DNA of 43,130 nt from an uncultured Pseudobutyrivibrio sp. (GTDB lineage: Bacteria > Bacillota > Clostridia > Lachnospirales > Lachnospiraceae): assembly GCA_900546435.1 (NCBI GenBank), contig URCQ01000021.1, positions 1-43,130 on the forward strand, read 5' to 3'. The notes beneath the pieces were generated by a model. It worked only from the letters and a program-made list of their open reading frames with translations. It did no database searches and was not told where the DNA came from. Position 1 is the stretch's first letter, and the number at the start of each line of letters is the position of its first letter. Below, one piece after another: positions 30,894 to 37,942 of the stretch. A program made the position numbers and the translations under genes.

Positions 30894-32978
30894 TTATTTT
30901 ACATCTTTGATAGAGAAACTGATACGTCCCATCTTATCCTTGCCAAGGCATACAACCTTAACAACATCACCAAGTGTAAGAACATCCTCTACATGCTCAA
31001 TTCTTTCTTTTGAAATCTTAGAAATATGAACCATGCCTTCTTTACCAGGTGCGAATTCAACGAATGCACCAAATTCTTTAATGCTTACAACTTTACCAGT
31101 AAAAATCTGTCCCTGCTCAAAATCTGTTGTAATAATCTTAATCATTTCAACAGCTTCGTCCATCTTTTCCTGGTCTGTTCCGCAAACAGATACATTTCCT
31201 TCATCTGTGATGTCAATCTTAACGCCTGTACGCTCAATGATTTCATTGATTGTCTTTCCACGCTGACCAACAACATCACCAATCTTTGCAGGATCAATCT
31301 GAATCTGAATGATCTTTGGCGCATATTTTCCTACACTTTCTCTTGGCTCCGTAATAGCTTTTGACATACATTCATCCATGATGAAGAATCTTGCTTCTCT
31401 CGTTCTACGGATTGCTTCTTCTACGATCGGGCGTGTCAAACCATGAATCTTGATATCCATCTGAATTGCAGTAATACCATCTTTTGTACCGGTAACCTTA
31501 AAGTCCATATCACCAAAGAAGTCTTCCAATCCCTGAATATCTGTAAGTACAATATAATCATCATCGGTATCGCCAGTAACCAATCCACATGAGATACCTG
31601 CAACCATTTTCTTAATTGGAACACCTGCAGCCATAAGTGCCATACAAGATGCACATGTAGATGCCATCGATGTAGATCCATTAGACTCAAATGTCTCAGA
31701 TACGGCGCGGATTGCATATGGGAATTCCTCTGTAGAAGGAAGTACCGGAATCAATGCACGCTCTGCCAATGCTCCATGTCCAATTTCACGACGTCCTGGT
31801 CCACGTGAAGGCTTTGTTTCTCCAACAGAGTATGATGGGAAGTTGTAATGATGCATGTAACGTTTTACTGTTACATTCTCATCCAGACCATCTACCTTTT
31901 GTACTTCAGAAAGTGGTGCTAATGTAACAACATCACAAATCTGTGTTTGTCCACGTGTAAACATAGCAGAACCATGAACTCTAGGAATCAAGTCAACTTC
32001 TGCAGCAAGTGGACGAATCTGATCAATACGTCTTCCGTCCGGACGCTTATGATCCTTTAAAATCATCTTACGAACGGTCTTTTTCTGATACTGATAAACC
32101 GCTTCGCCTAAAACTTCTAACCACTCTTCACGATCTGCAAATGCTTCCTCGAATTTCTCAGTCACCTGACGAATATTCTCTTCACGCACCTGCTTCTGAT
32201 CGGTAAAGACTGCTTCTTCCATTTCTTCTGGTGTTACAATCTGACGCATTTCTGCATACATTTCTTCTGGAATTGCACAACTTGTATAAGCATGTTTTGG
32301 CTTACCAACTTCTGCAACCATCTGATTGATGAATGCAATAATGGTCTGGTTGACATCATGAGCCATATAGATAGCTTCAATCATCTTATCTTCTGGGATT
32401 TCATTTGCTCCCGCTTCAATCATAATTACTTTCTGTGATGTTGATGCCACTGTAAGCTTCAAGTCACCATTGTCCCACTGTACCTGTGAAGGATTGATAA
32501 TAAACTCTCCATCTACCATACCAACCTGTGTCATAGCACAAGGTCCATCAAATGGGATATCTGAAATACAAGTAGAAATTGCTGCACCAAGCATGGCAAC
32601 AAGTTCTGGACGAGCTTCCGGATCCACACTCATAACCATGTTATTTAATGTAACATCATTACGATAATCCTTTGGGAAAAGTGGACGCATCGGACGATCG
32701 ATAACACGCGCTGTAAGAACAGAGTTCTCAGATGCCTTTCCTTCTCTCTTATTAAATCCACCTGGGATTTTTCCTACAGAATATAACTTTTCTTCAAATT
32801 CCACACTCAGTGGGAAGAAATCAATACCTTCTCTTGGCTTTTCTGATGCTGTTGCTGTAGAAAGTACAGTTGTTTCGCCATACTGAATAAATGCTGCACC
32901 ATTTGCCTGTGCTGCCACACGACCTACGTCAACACGCAAAGTTCTGCCGGCCAGTTCCATTGTAAATGTCTTTGTCAT
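30894..32978 (-). CDS. pnp: Polyribonucleotide nucleotidyltransferase (PNPase)
   Basis: 694 aa, standard length. Two RNase PH-like domains (first with AMTQVGM; second with PRVHGSAMFTRGQTQ and RREIGHGALAERAL), a KH domain with GRGKTINEI-like VVGQRGKTINEIIERTG, and a C-terminal S1 domain (FTGKVVSIKEFGAFVEFAPGKEGMVHIS). PNPase degrades RNA 3'-5' by phosphorolysis. It is downstream of rpsO in the classical rpsO-pnp order, preceded by a long stem-loop leader and an AAGGAG site. Confidence 0.97.
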   Translation of the reverse strand: MTKTFTMELAGRTLRVDVGRVAAQANGAAFIQYGETTVLSTATASEKPREGIDFFPLSVEFEEKLYSVGKIPGGFNKREGKASENSVLTARVIDRPMRPLFPKDYRNDVTLNNMVMSVDPEARPELVAMLGAAISTCISDIPFDGPCAMTQVGMVDGEFIINPSQVQWDNGDLKLTVASTSQKVIMIEAGANEIPEDKMIEAIYMAHDVNQTIIAFINQMVAEVGKPKHAYTSCAIPEEMYAEMRQIVTPEEMEEAVFTDQKQVREENIRQVTEKFEEAFADREEWLEVLGEAVYQYQKKTVRKMILKDHKRPDGRRIDQIRPLAAEVDLIPRVHGSAMFTRGQTQICDVVTLAPLSEVQKVDGLDENVTVKRYMHHYNFPSYSVGETKPSRGPGRREIGHGALAERALIPVLPSTEEFPYAIRAVSETFESNGSTSMASTCASCMALMAAGVPIKKMVAGISCGLVTGDTDDDYIVLTDIQGLEDFFGDMDFKVTGTKDGITAIQMDIKIHGLTRPIVEEAIRRTREARFFIMDECMSKAITEPRESVGKYAPKIIQIQIDPAKIGDVVGQRGKTINEIIERTGVKIDITDEGNVSVCGTDQEKMDEAVEMIKIITTDFEQGQIFTGKVVSIKEFGAFVEFAPGKEGMVHISKISKERIEHVEDVLTLGDVVKVVCLGKDKMGRISFSIKDVK

Positions 32979-33016
32979 TTCATATCTCCTTATTCTTTTA
33001 TTGTTAAGACAGGAAC

Positions 33017-33068
33017 CCGAAACTACTGATAAAGCTCTATTGACACAGGGACTTATCAGTGGTCTCGG
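33017..33068 (-). promoter_or_regulatory. Long stem-loop in the rpsO-pnp spacer (candidate RNase III site)
   Basis: 16 positions pair with one internal mismatch (one G-U), arms 33017-33032 and 33053-33068, with a 20-base loop. It starts about 40 bases upstream of the pnp ATG and has no following T-run, so it is not a terminator. The position matches the pnp leader hairpin of E. coli, which RNase III and PNPase use for autoregulation; that role here is inference. Confidence 0.6.
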
Positions 33069-33115
33069 ATACTTCAGCTGTCATTTAACCAAACATTATC
33101 TTGGGTTTCTTATTC

Positions 33116-33150
33116 GAAAAATTGGGCGGAATAGCAAACTACCCCGCCCA
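33116..33150 (-). terminator. Intrinsic terminator of rpsO
   Basis: Stem TGGGCGG (33123-33129) with CCGCCCA (33144-33150), a further TAG/CTA helix inside, and a minus-strand T-run (33117-33121). It starts 11 bases after the rpsO stop and may be leaky, letting some transcripts continue into pnp. Confidence 0.85.
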
Positions 33151-33161
33151 TACAAGCAAAA

Positions 33162-33428
33162 TTATTTTCTTAAGCCTAAACGCTCAATCAAAGAACGATA
33201 TCTTTCAATATCCACATCCTTAAGATATGCTAAAAGATTACGTCTCTTACCAATCATCTTAAGCATACCACGTCTTGAGTGGTGATCCTTAGGATTCTCT
33301 TTCAGATGCTCAGTTAATTCCTGAATTCTTGCTGTAAGAACTGCTACCTGAACTTCTGGTGAACCTGTATCACCAGGTGTTCTAGCGTATTCTTCCATAA
33401 TTGCTGTTTTCTTTTCTTTTGAAATCAT
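33162..33428 (-). CDS. rpsO: Ribosomal protein S15
   Basis: 88 aa. Full S15 signature: EYARTPGDTGSPEVQVAVLTARIQELTEHLKENPKDHHSRRGMLKMIGKRR and LAYLKDVDIERYRSLIERLGLRK. It binds the central domain of 16S rRNA and nucleates platform assembly. AGGAGG precedes the ATG; a near-consensus promoter lies 89 bases upstream, leaving a leader of about 80 bases. Confidence 0.98.
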   Translation of the reverse strand: MISKEKKTAIMEEYARTPGDTGSPEVQVAVLTARIQELTEHLKENPKDHHSRRGMLKMIGKRRNLLAYLKDVDIERYRSLIERLGLRK

Positions 33429-33516
33429 TTTTCTACCTCCTAAAATATCATACGCCTGTACTCAGCATAAGGTCGGAGTTTCCAAATACCGAATACGGGT
33501 AAAATCATACTTGCAT

Positions 33517-33545
33517 ATTGTACCATAGGGTACTAACCTTGTAAA
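33517..33545 (-). promoter_or_regulatory. SigA-type promoter of rpsO
   Basis: Minus strand TTTACA (33540-33545), 17-base spacer, TACAAT (33517-33522). It sits in the gap between the NlpC/P60 gene and rpsO. Confidence 0.7.
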
Positions 33546-33564
33546 GATATTTATTTTATAACTT

Positions 33565-34608
33565 TTAATCGTTGATTAATCTTGTACAGCAGATTGGAGA
33601 TCTGTTAAATGCGCTGGAAATAATAATACCGGTGCGCTCTGTACTTGCATGTACAATCTGACCTCCGCCAATATAAATAGCCACATGGCTGATACTCTTT
33701 CCGCTTCCATAGAACAACAAATCACCCGGCTTTAACTCAGATGTACTGATGCGGGTACCGCAATTTGCCTGTGCTCTGGAAGAATGCGGCAAACCATAGC
33801 CATATTTTGCATACACAGATAATACAAAACCGGAACAATCTGCACCTCTGGTCAGGCTCGTTCCACCCCAGACATATGGATTACCCACAAACTGTGTCGC
33901 ATAATTTACAAGATCTACACGCACATCTGACACGCCTTCACCATATCTTGCTTCTGACATGGTCATAGCGTCTGCAAGTGTCGTTGCGCAAGTGACAAAT
34001 TCACCGCTGACATAGCCATATTCACCATCAATATTAACCTGAACCCAACCATCTGTCTCTGATACGATTTCAAGCTCTTCTCCCTGTGGCATCGTAGCTA
34101 AGATTTCTGATGTTGTGTTTGGCTCCAAACGGACACGTAAAGAATCTGTATTCACTGTAGCTGTATAACGTGCCACTTCGTTTGCTTTTGTAATAGCAGC
34201 ATCTCCCGTTAATAAATATTCTGATAATACATATCCTTCTACTTCTCCAGAAGTAATATGTGTCCAATCACCTTCTACACCAAGTATTTCACATCCTGCG
34301 TTCTCCGGCAGCTTGCCAACCATAGAAGCATCTGTAGAAGCTGCTTCTCGGATATTAATGTTGCCTTCTACATTTGCAAGTCCTAAATTTGTATAACCAA
34401 AGGTATCTAATTGTGTTGCACCTGTTATCGCAACCTCTGCGCCTGTTACCTGTGGCGTCTCTGCCACCTCATCCACATTCACAACTGCAGATGACACGAT
34501 TCCTGCTGTCAATCCTTTCATCTTACTGCTATCTGTACGATAACAAAACGTAAATACCATACATCCGATACATGCAACAGAAACAGCACTAATCAATCGT
34601 TTTTTCAC
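33565..34608 (-). CDS. NlpC/P60 (C40) peptidoglycan endopeptidase with two SH3b domains
   Basis: 347 aa starting at GTG 34608 (AGGAGG five bases upstream). N-terminal signal/anchor segment (LISAVSVACIGCMVFTFC). Two bacterial SH3 domains at about 77-133 (EGNINIREAASTDASMVGKL) and 148-207 (VNTDSLRVRLEPNTTSEILATM) bind the wall. The C-terminal NlpC/P60 domain has catalytic Cys258 (GADCSGF), His308 (ISHVAIYIG) and His320 (IVHAS). It should cut stem peptides of peptidoglycan. It is monocistronic, with a perfect promoter and two WalR-like boxes, as expected for a wall-turnover hydrolase. No terminator is evident before rpsO. Confidence 0.92.
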   Translation of the reverse strand: MKKRLISAVSVACIGCMVFTFCYRTDSSKMKGLTAGIVSSAVVNVDEVAETPQVTGAEVAITGATQLDTFGYTNLGLANVEGNINIREAASTDASMVGKLPENAGCEILGVEGDWTHITSGEVEGYVLSEYLLTGDAAITKANEVARYTATVNTDSLRVRLEPNTTSEILATMPQGEELEIVSETDGWVQVNIDGEYGYVSGEFVTCATTLADAMTMSEARYGEGVSDVRVDLVNYATQFVGNPYVWGGTSLTRGADCSGFVLSVYAKYGYGLPHSSRAQANCGTRISTSELKPGDLLFYGSGKSISHVAIYIGGGQIVHASTERTGIIISSAFNRSPICCTRLIND

Positions 34609-34678
34609 AATAACCTCCTACCTTAAAACCCAATACACTCTGCGAAATAAATAACATTGAAATGTTTTTTACATTAAG

Positions 34679-34707
34679 AAAAGACAGTAGCATTTCTACT
34701 GTCTTTT
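34679..34707. terminator. Hairpin terminator after ribF, overlapping the NlpC/P60 transcript start
   Basis: A perfect 12-bp stem (AAAAGACAGTAG / CTACTGTCTTTT) with a 5-base loop and T-rich flanks on both strands. It is the only terminator-like element after ribF, but it lies downstream of the next gene's promoter, whose predicted start site (about 34705) is in the hairpin's 5' arm. It could end the ribF operon and also cap the 5' end of the hydrolase mRNA. Confidence 0.75.
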
Positions 34708-34711
34708 TCGA

Positions 34712-34740
34712 ATTATAGCAAAATATATTTCACCTGTCAA
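34712..34740 (-). promoter_or_regulatory. Perfect consensus SigA promoter of the NlpC/P60 gene
   Basis: Minus strand TTGACA (34735-34740), 17-base spacer, TATAAT (34712-34717): 12 of 12 consensus positions. It lies just upstream of the ribF-end hairpin and just downstream of the WalR-like boxes. Confidence 0.92.
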
Positions 34741-34747
34741 TATTTTT

Positions 34748-34764
34748 GTAACATTTATGTAACA
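34748..34764 (-). promoter_or_regulatory. WalR-like box, proximal
   Basis: Minus strand TGTTAC-ATAAA-TGTTAC fits the WalR/YycF consensus TGTWAH-N5-TGTWAH exactly. It ends 7 bases upstream of the -35 of the NlpC/P60 promoter, a suitable position for activation. Confidence 0.7.
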
Positions 34765-34771
34765 TATGCTT

Positions 34772-34788
34772 ATAACATTTATATAACA
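34772..34788 (-). promoter_or_regulatory. WalR-like box, distal
   Basis: Minus strand TGTTAT-ATAAA-TGTTAT, a second exact fit to TGTWAH-N5-TGTWAH, 24 bases from the proximal box and ending 3 bases from the ribF stop codon. An extra TGTTAA half-site just upstream overlaps the end of ribF. Confidence 0.62.
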
Positions 34789-34790
34789 TG

Positions 34791-35708
34791 TTAACAATTA
34801 AAATAATGTAAAGCAGCCTGTTTATCACTTGCAATCTGTTGAAACAATGCATCTACATTTTCGAATTTTATTTCATCACGCAAATGTTTCAAAAAAACAA
34901 CACGAACTTCTTTTTCATATACATCCTGATTGAAATCCAAAATATGTGTTTCTATGCCCATCCGATTCTCCCCCGTAACAGTAGGTTTCACCCCTACATT
35001 TGTGACGCCGTGATACACATGATGATCGATTTCAATTCTTGTTACATAAACCCCATTCTTTGGTAACAATTTATCTTCCGGTGGAATCAAATTGATGGTT
35101 GGCATGCCCATTTTACTTCCCAGATGAAAACCATGCACAACCTTTCCCCAGACAAAGTATTCATAACCAAGTAATTCATTTCCTTTTTCTATATGGCCAG
35201 CAGCAATTTCTTCACGTACATAAGTACTGCTGATGTCTCTATGATCCTGCTGTAATTTTTCTAACACTTCCAAGGTAAAGCCATATGTCTTTGCCAGTTC
35301 CTGCAGCATAATAACATTTCCTCTGCCCATACGGCCAAAGGAAAAGTCAGTTCCACAAACCATATAGCGCATATGATAGTTTTCTACGAGCAAACGAATA
35401 AATTCTTCCGGTTCCAAACACATGATTTCATCTGCAAAAGGACATTGTGCAAGATACTCCATTTCCTCCGCTTCAAAAATATGCTCTCTCTCGGCATTCG
35501 TAATCAAAAGCTTTGTCATATCCTTTTCTAAACGAATGCGAGGTGAAACATCAAAGGTAAGCACACAGGATGCCAGACCTTCTTTTTTTTGTTCGCGCAA
35601 TTTCTGTGTCAAAAGTTCATGTCCTTTATGAATACCATCAAACTTTCCTACGGTTACTGCTGTATTTTCTTCAATTGTTTCATGAACAAGAGATTTTAAG
35701 ATTTTCAT
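34791..35708 (-). CDS. ribF: Bifunctional riboflavin kinase / FAD synthetase
   Basis: 305 aa from ATG 35708 (GGAG upstream; overlaps the truB stop as ATGA). The N-terminal FAD-synthetase nucleotidyltransferase domain has VTVGKFDGIHKGHELL and GTDFSFGRMGRGN. The C-terminal riboflavin kinase domain has GSKMGMPTINLIPPE and GVTNVGVKPTV. It makes FMN and FAD, the cofactors needed by Rnf, ApbE and the HI0933 protein in this window. Last gene of the rimP operon. Confidence 0.96.
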   Translation of the reverse strand: MKILKSLVHETIEENTAVTVGKFDGIHKGHELLTQKLREQKKEGLASCVLTFDVSPRIRLEKDMTKLLITNAEREHIFEAEEMEYLAQCPFADEIMCLEPEEFIRLLVENYHMRYMVCGTDFSFGRMGRGNVIMLQELAKTYGFTLEVLEKLQQDHRDISSTYVREEIAAGHIEKGNELLGYEYFVWGKVVHGFHLGSKMGMPTINLIPPEDKLLPKNGVYVTRIEIDHHVYHGVTNVGVKPTVTGENRMGIETHILDFNQDVYEKEVRVVFLKHLRDEIKFENVDALFQQIASDKQAALHYFNC

Positions 35709-36607
35709 TCCTTCTCCCAAAACATCTTTTGCAAAACAAATTGATGCCCTTTCACATAATATATTCCCACAAATTGGCCGTTTGATAAATACATACGCAC
35801 CTGTTCTCCCTCCAAAACCACCATTTGTTCCTCTGTCCTCTGCGTAACTTCTATTGCATTTCCATTGGTCAGCTTTTTGTCTGCCTCTGCCTTGGCTACA
35901 ATCTTTGGATAAGTAGAAAATACTTCATCAATTGGTAAGATCAAATCCTCAATCGTACCATCTTTTACTGCACATTCTATATCCGAAAGTTTTACGCTAT
36001 TTTCCAGAGAAAAGGAAGATACTTTCGTACGCACTAGTTTTTCCATGCAGGCACCACACCCTAATGCTTTTCCGATATCGTCACAAAGTGTCCGGATATA
36101 AGTCCCTTTTGAACAATGTATGGTCATCGTCACCAATGGAAACTCGATTTTTTCAACGATAATCTCATATATCTTAACCGGACGTGCCTTGCGCTCTACC
36201 TCAATACCTTTTCTTGCCAGATCACATAATTTTTTCCCATTTACTTTCAATGCCGAATACATCGGCGGCACTTGTTGAATTTCTCCAACAAATCGGGATA
36301 TCGTCTGTTGCACAACTTCTTCTGTCAGATGTACTTCATGTTCTTCTAAAACAGTCCCTGTCATATCCTGTGTATCAGTCACAATGCCTAAATGCATGAT
36401 TGCCTGATATGTTTTATCTTTATCTGTCATAAGATCACATACTTTTGTTGCCTTACCAATGCATACCGGAAGTACTCCCGTTGCATCCGGATCCAATGTT
36501 CCCGTATGTCCTATCTTTTTTACATGAAGGATGCCGCGCATCTTCGCAACAACATCAAACGAAGTAAACCCGGCTTCCTTGTAAACATTTATAATTCCAC
36601 TTTTCAT
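35705..36607 (-). CDS. truB: tRNA pseudouridine55 synthase TruB
   Basis: 300 aa. N-terminal motif GIINVYKEAGFTSFDVVAKMRGIL; the catalytic Asp is in KIGHTGTLDPDATGVLPV; later GTYIRTLCDDIG. It makes Psi55 in the tRNA T-loop. A short C-terminal PUA-like segment is present. It starts 7 bases after nrnA and overlaps ribF by 4 bases. Confidence 0.97.
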   Translation of the reverse strand: MKSGIINVYKEAGFTSFDVVAKMRGILHVKKIGHTGTLDPDATGVLPVCIGKATKVCDLMTDKDKTYQAIMHLGIVTDTQDMTGTVLEEHEVHLTEEVVQQTISRFVGEIQQVPPMYSALKVNGKKLCDLARKGIEVERKARPVKIYEIIVEKIEFPLVTMTIHCSKGTYIRTLCDDIGKALGCGACMEKLVRTKVSSFSLENSVKLSDIECAVKDGTIEDLILPIDEVFSTYPKIVAKAEADKKLTNGNAIEVTQRTEEQMVVLEGEQVRMYLSNGQFVGIYYVKGHQFVLQKMFWEKE

Positions 36608-36614
36608 AAAATTC

Positions 36615-37571
36615 CTATTGTATTAACTGCTCTTTTACATTAGATACAATTCCATCGATCAATGCCCACGGATCATCACCTTCTACCGTAAATCCAGCTG
36701 CTTTTTTGTGTCCACCACCATGGTATTTGACAGCTAATTTTGACAAATCCACTGCATCGGATTTACAACGGGTGCTCACCTTGTAACTGCCCGGCTCTAA
36801 CCCATACAAAAAGATTGCAACATCCGCTTCTTTCGTAATACGCAGCTGGCTGACAATTCCGTCCAGATGCTTTGGCAACACTCCAAATTGCTGCATCTCT
36901 TCCTGGGAAATCACGGATGCAATGCATCCAGTGCCTTCATAAAGGCGACTATTTAATAAAGCTTGTCCCATCACCTTATTCTGCGCATATGTTTTTTCGT
37001 AAAAGGTCTTATCTACAATGGATGGATAATCTATCCCAAGATCCATCAAACGCCCTGCAATCTGCATTGTATGACTTGATGTACAACCATATTGAAACAC
37101 ACCGGTATCATGAATCAAACCGGTATAAATACATTCTGCAATCTCTTTTGTCACCTTATCCGGATCCATCGTATCATAAACAAGTTCACTTGCAGAAGAT
37201 GCATCCGCAACAATTTTATTTTTTTGTGCAAATGCCTGATTACTTACATGATGATCAATGCAAATCGTCTTTTCTGCTGTATGGAAAAATTTGGTTGCAT
37301 CTCCCAAACGATTCGCATCTCCGCAGTCTAGAACAATACACAGTTCAAAAACATCATCACAGGAAGTCGCATCACAGATACAATCTGCCCCCTGTAAAAA
37401 ATAAAAAATGGTCGGAATCGGTTCCAAAAACACACGCACATCTACCGTTGGATAATACGTGCGGATATAATTATACGTTGCAAGGCAGGATCCGACACAA
37501 TCTCCATCCGGTCGGATATGTCCTGCGATTGCAACACTTTTTACATTTTGCAATTCTTGATCTAATTGCAT
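36615..37571 (-). CDS. nrnA: DHH/DHHA1 phosphoesterase, NrnA-like oligoribonuclease
   Basis: 318 aa. DHH-family metal motifs: AGHIRPDGDCVGS at the N-terminus, VLDCGD and CIDHHVSN in the middle; DHHA1 domain with KYHGGGHKKAAGF at the C-terminus. NrnA-type enzymes degrade short oligoribonucleotides and pAp. AAGGAGG precedes the ATG. Position between rbfA and truB is the conserved Firmicutes arrangement. The exact substrate (nanoRNA, pAp or a cyclic dinucleotide product) cannot be told from sequence alone. Confidence 0.9.
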   Translation of the reverse strand: MQLDQELQNVKSVAIAGHIRPDGDCVGSCLATYNYIRTYYPTVDVRVFLEPIPTIFYFLQGADCICDATSCDDVFELCIVLDCGDANRLGDATKFFHTAEKTICIDHHVSNQAFAQKNKIVADASSASELVYDTMDPDKVTKEIAECIYTGLIHDTGVFQYGCTSSHTMQIAGRLMDLGIDYPSIVDKTFYEKTYAQNKVMGQALLNSRLYEGTGCIASVISQEEMQQFGVLPKHLDGIVSQLRITKEADVAIFLYGLEPGSYKVSTRCKSDAVDLSKLAVKYHGGGHKKAAGFTVEGDDPWALIDGIVSNVKEQLIQ

Positions 37572-37582
37572 AAGGAGCCTCC

Positions 37583-37939
37583 TTAGTTGTTCTGGTTTAA
37601 ATCATCAATCATTTTTGACATACGCACACCATATTCAATAGACTGATCCAGAATAAACTGAATTTCCGGTGTGTTACGCAAATTGATGTTGGATGCTAGC
37701 AGCTTACGAATATACCCTGCAGAACTTTTCAACCCTTCCATGGTATCTGCCTGCGCTTTCTCATCCCCCAGAACACTGATATACGCCTTTGCCGTCTTTA
37801 AATCCGGCGCAACTTCTACAGCAACAACGCTGCAAAGAGAACTGACGCGAGGATCCTTGATCTCACCGCGAATGATATTACTCAGTTCGCGGTGTACCTC
37901 TTCGTTAATTCTCGTATTCTTAATACTTCTTTTTTTCAT
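37583..37939 (-). CDS. rbfA: Ribosome-binding factor A
   Basis: 118 aa, single KH-like domain: RINEEVHRELSNIIRGEIKDPRVS and a middle LKTAKAYISVLGD. RbfA assists 16S 5'-end maturation in the 30S subunit. It is 3 bases after infB, in the universal infB-rbfA order. Confidence 0.95.
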   Translation of the reverse strand: MKKRSIKNTRINEEVHRELSNIIRGEIKDPRVSSLCSVVAVEVAPDLKTAKAYISVLGDEKAQADTMEGLKSSAGYIRKLLASNINLRNTPEIQFILDQSIEYGVRMSKMIDDLNQNN

Positions 37940-37942
37940 ATT

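Noticed and set aside
33523..33538. GTACC/GGTAC hairpin as terminator of the NlpC/P60 gene
   Set aside because: Five base pairs, no T-run, and it lies in the spacer of the rpsO promoter.
34609..34678. Possible c-di-AMP (ydaO/yuaA) riboswitch, often found before NlpC/P60 genes
   Set aside because: The leader is only about 100 bases and lacks the conserved riboswitch core; a simple leader fits better.
36872..37573. A 233-codon plus-strand open frame opposite nrnA
   Set aside because: It lies entirely antisense to a clear DHH phosphoesterase, has no ribosome-binding site and a composition rich in His/Tyr/Ser expected from the reverse of coding sequence.
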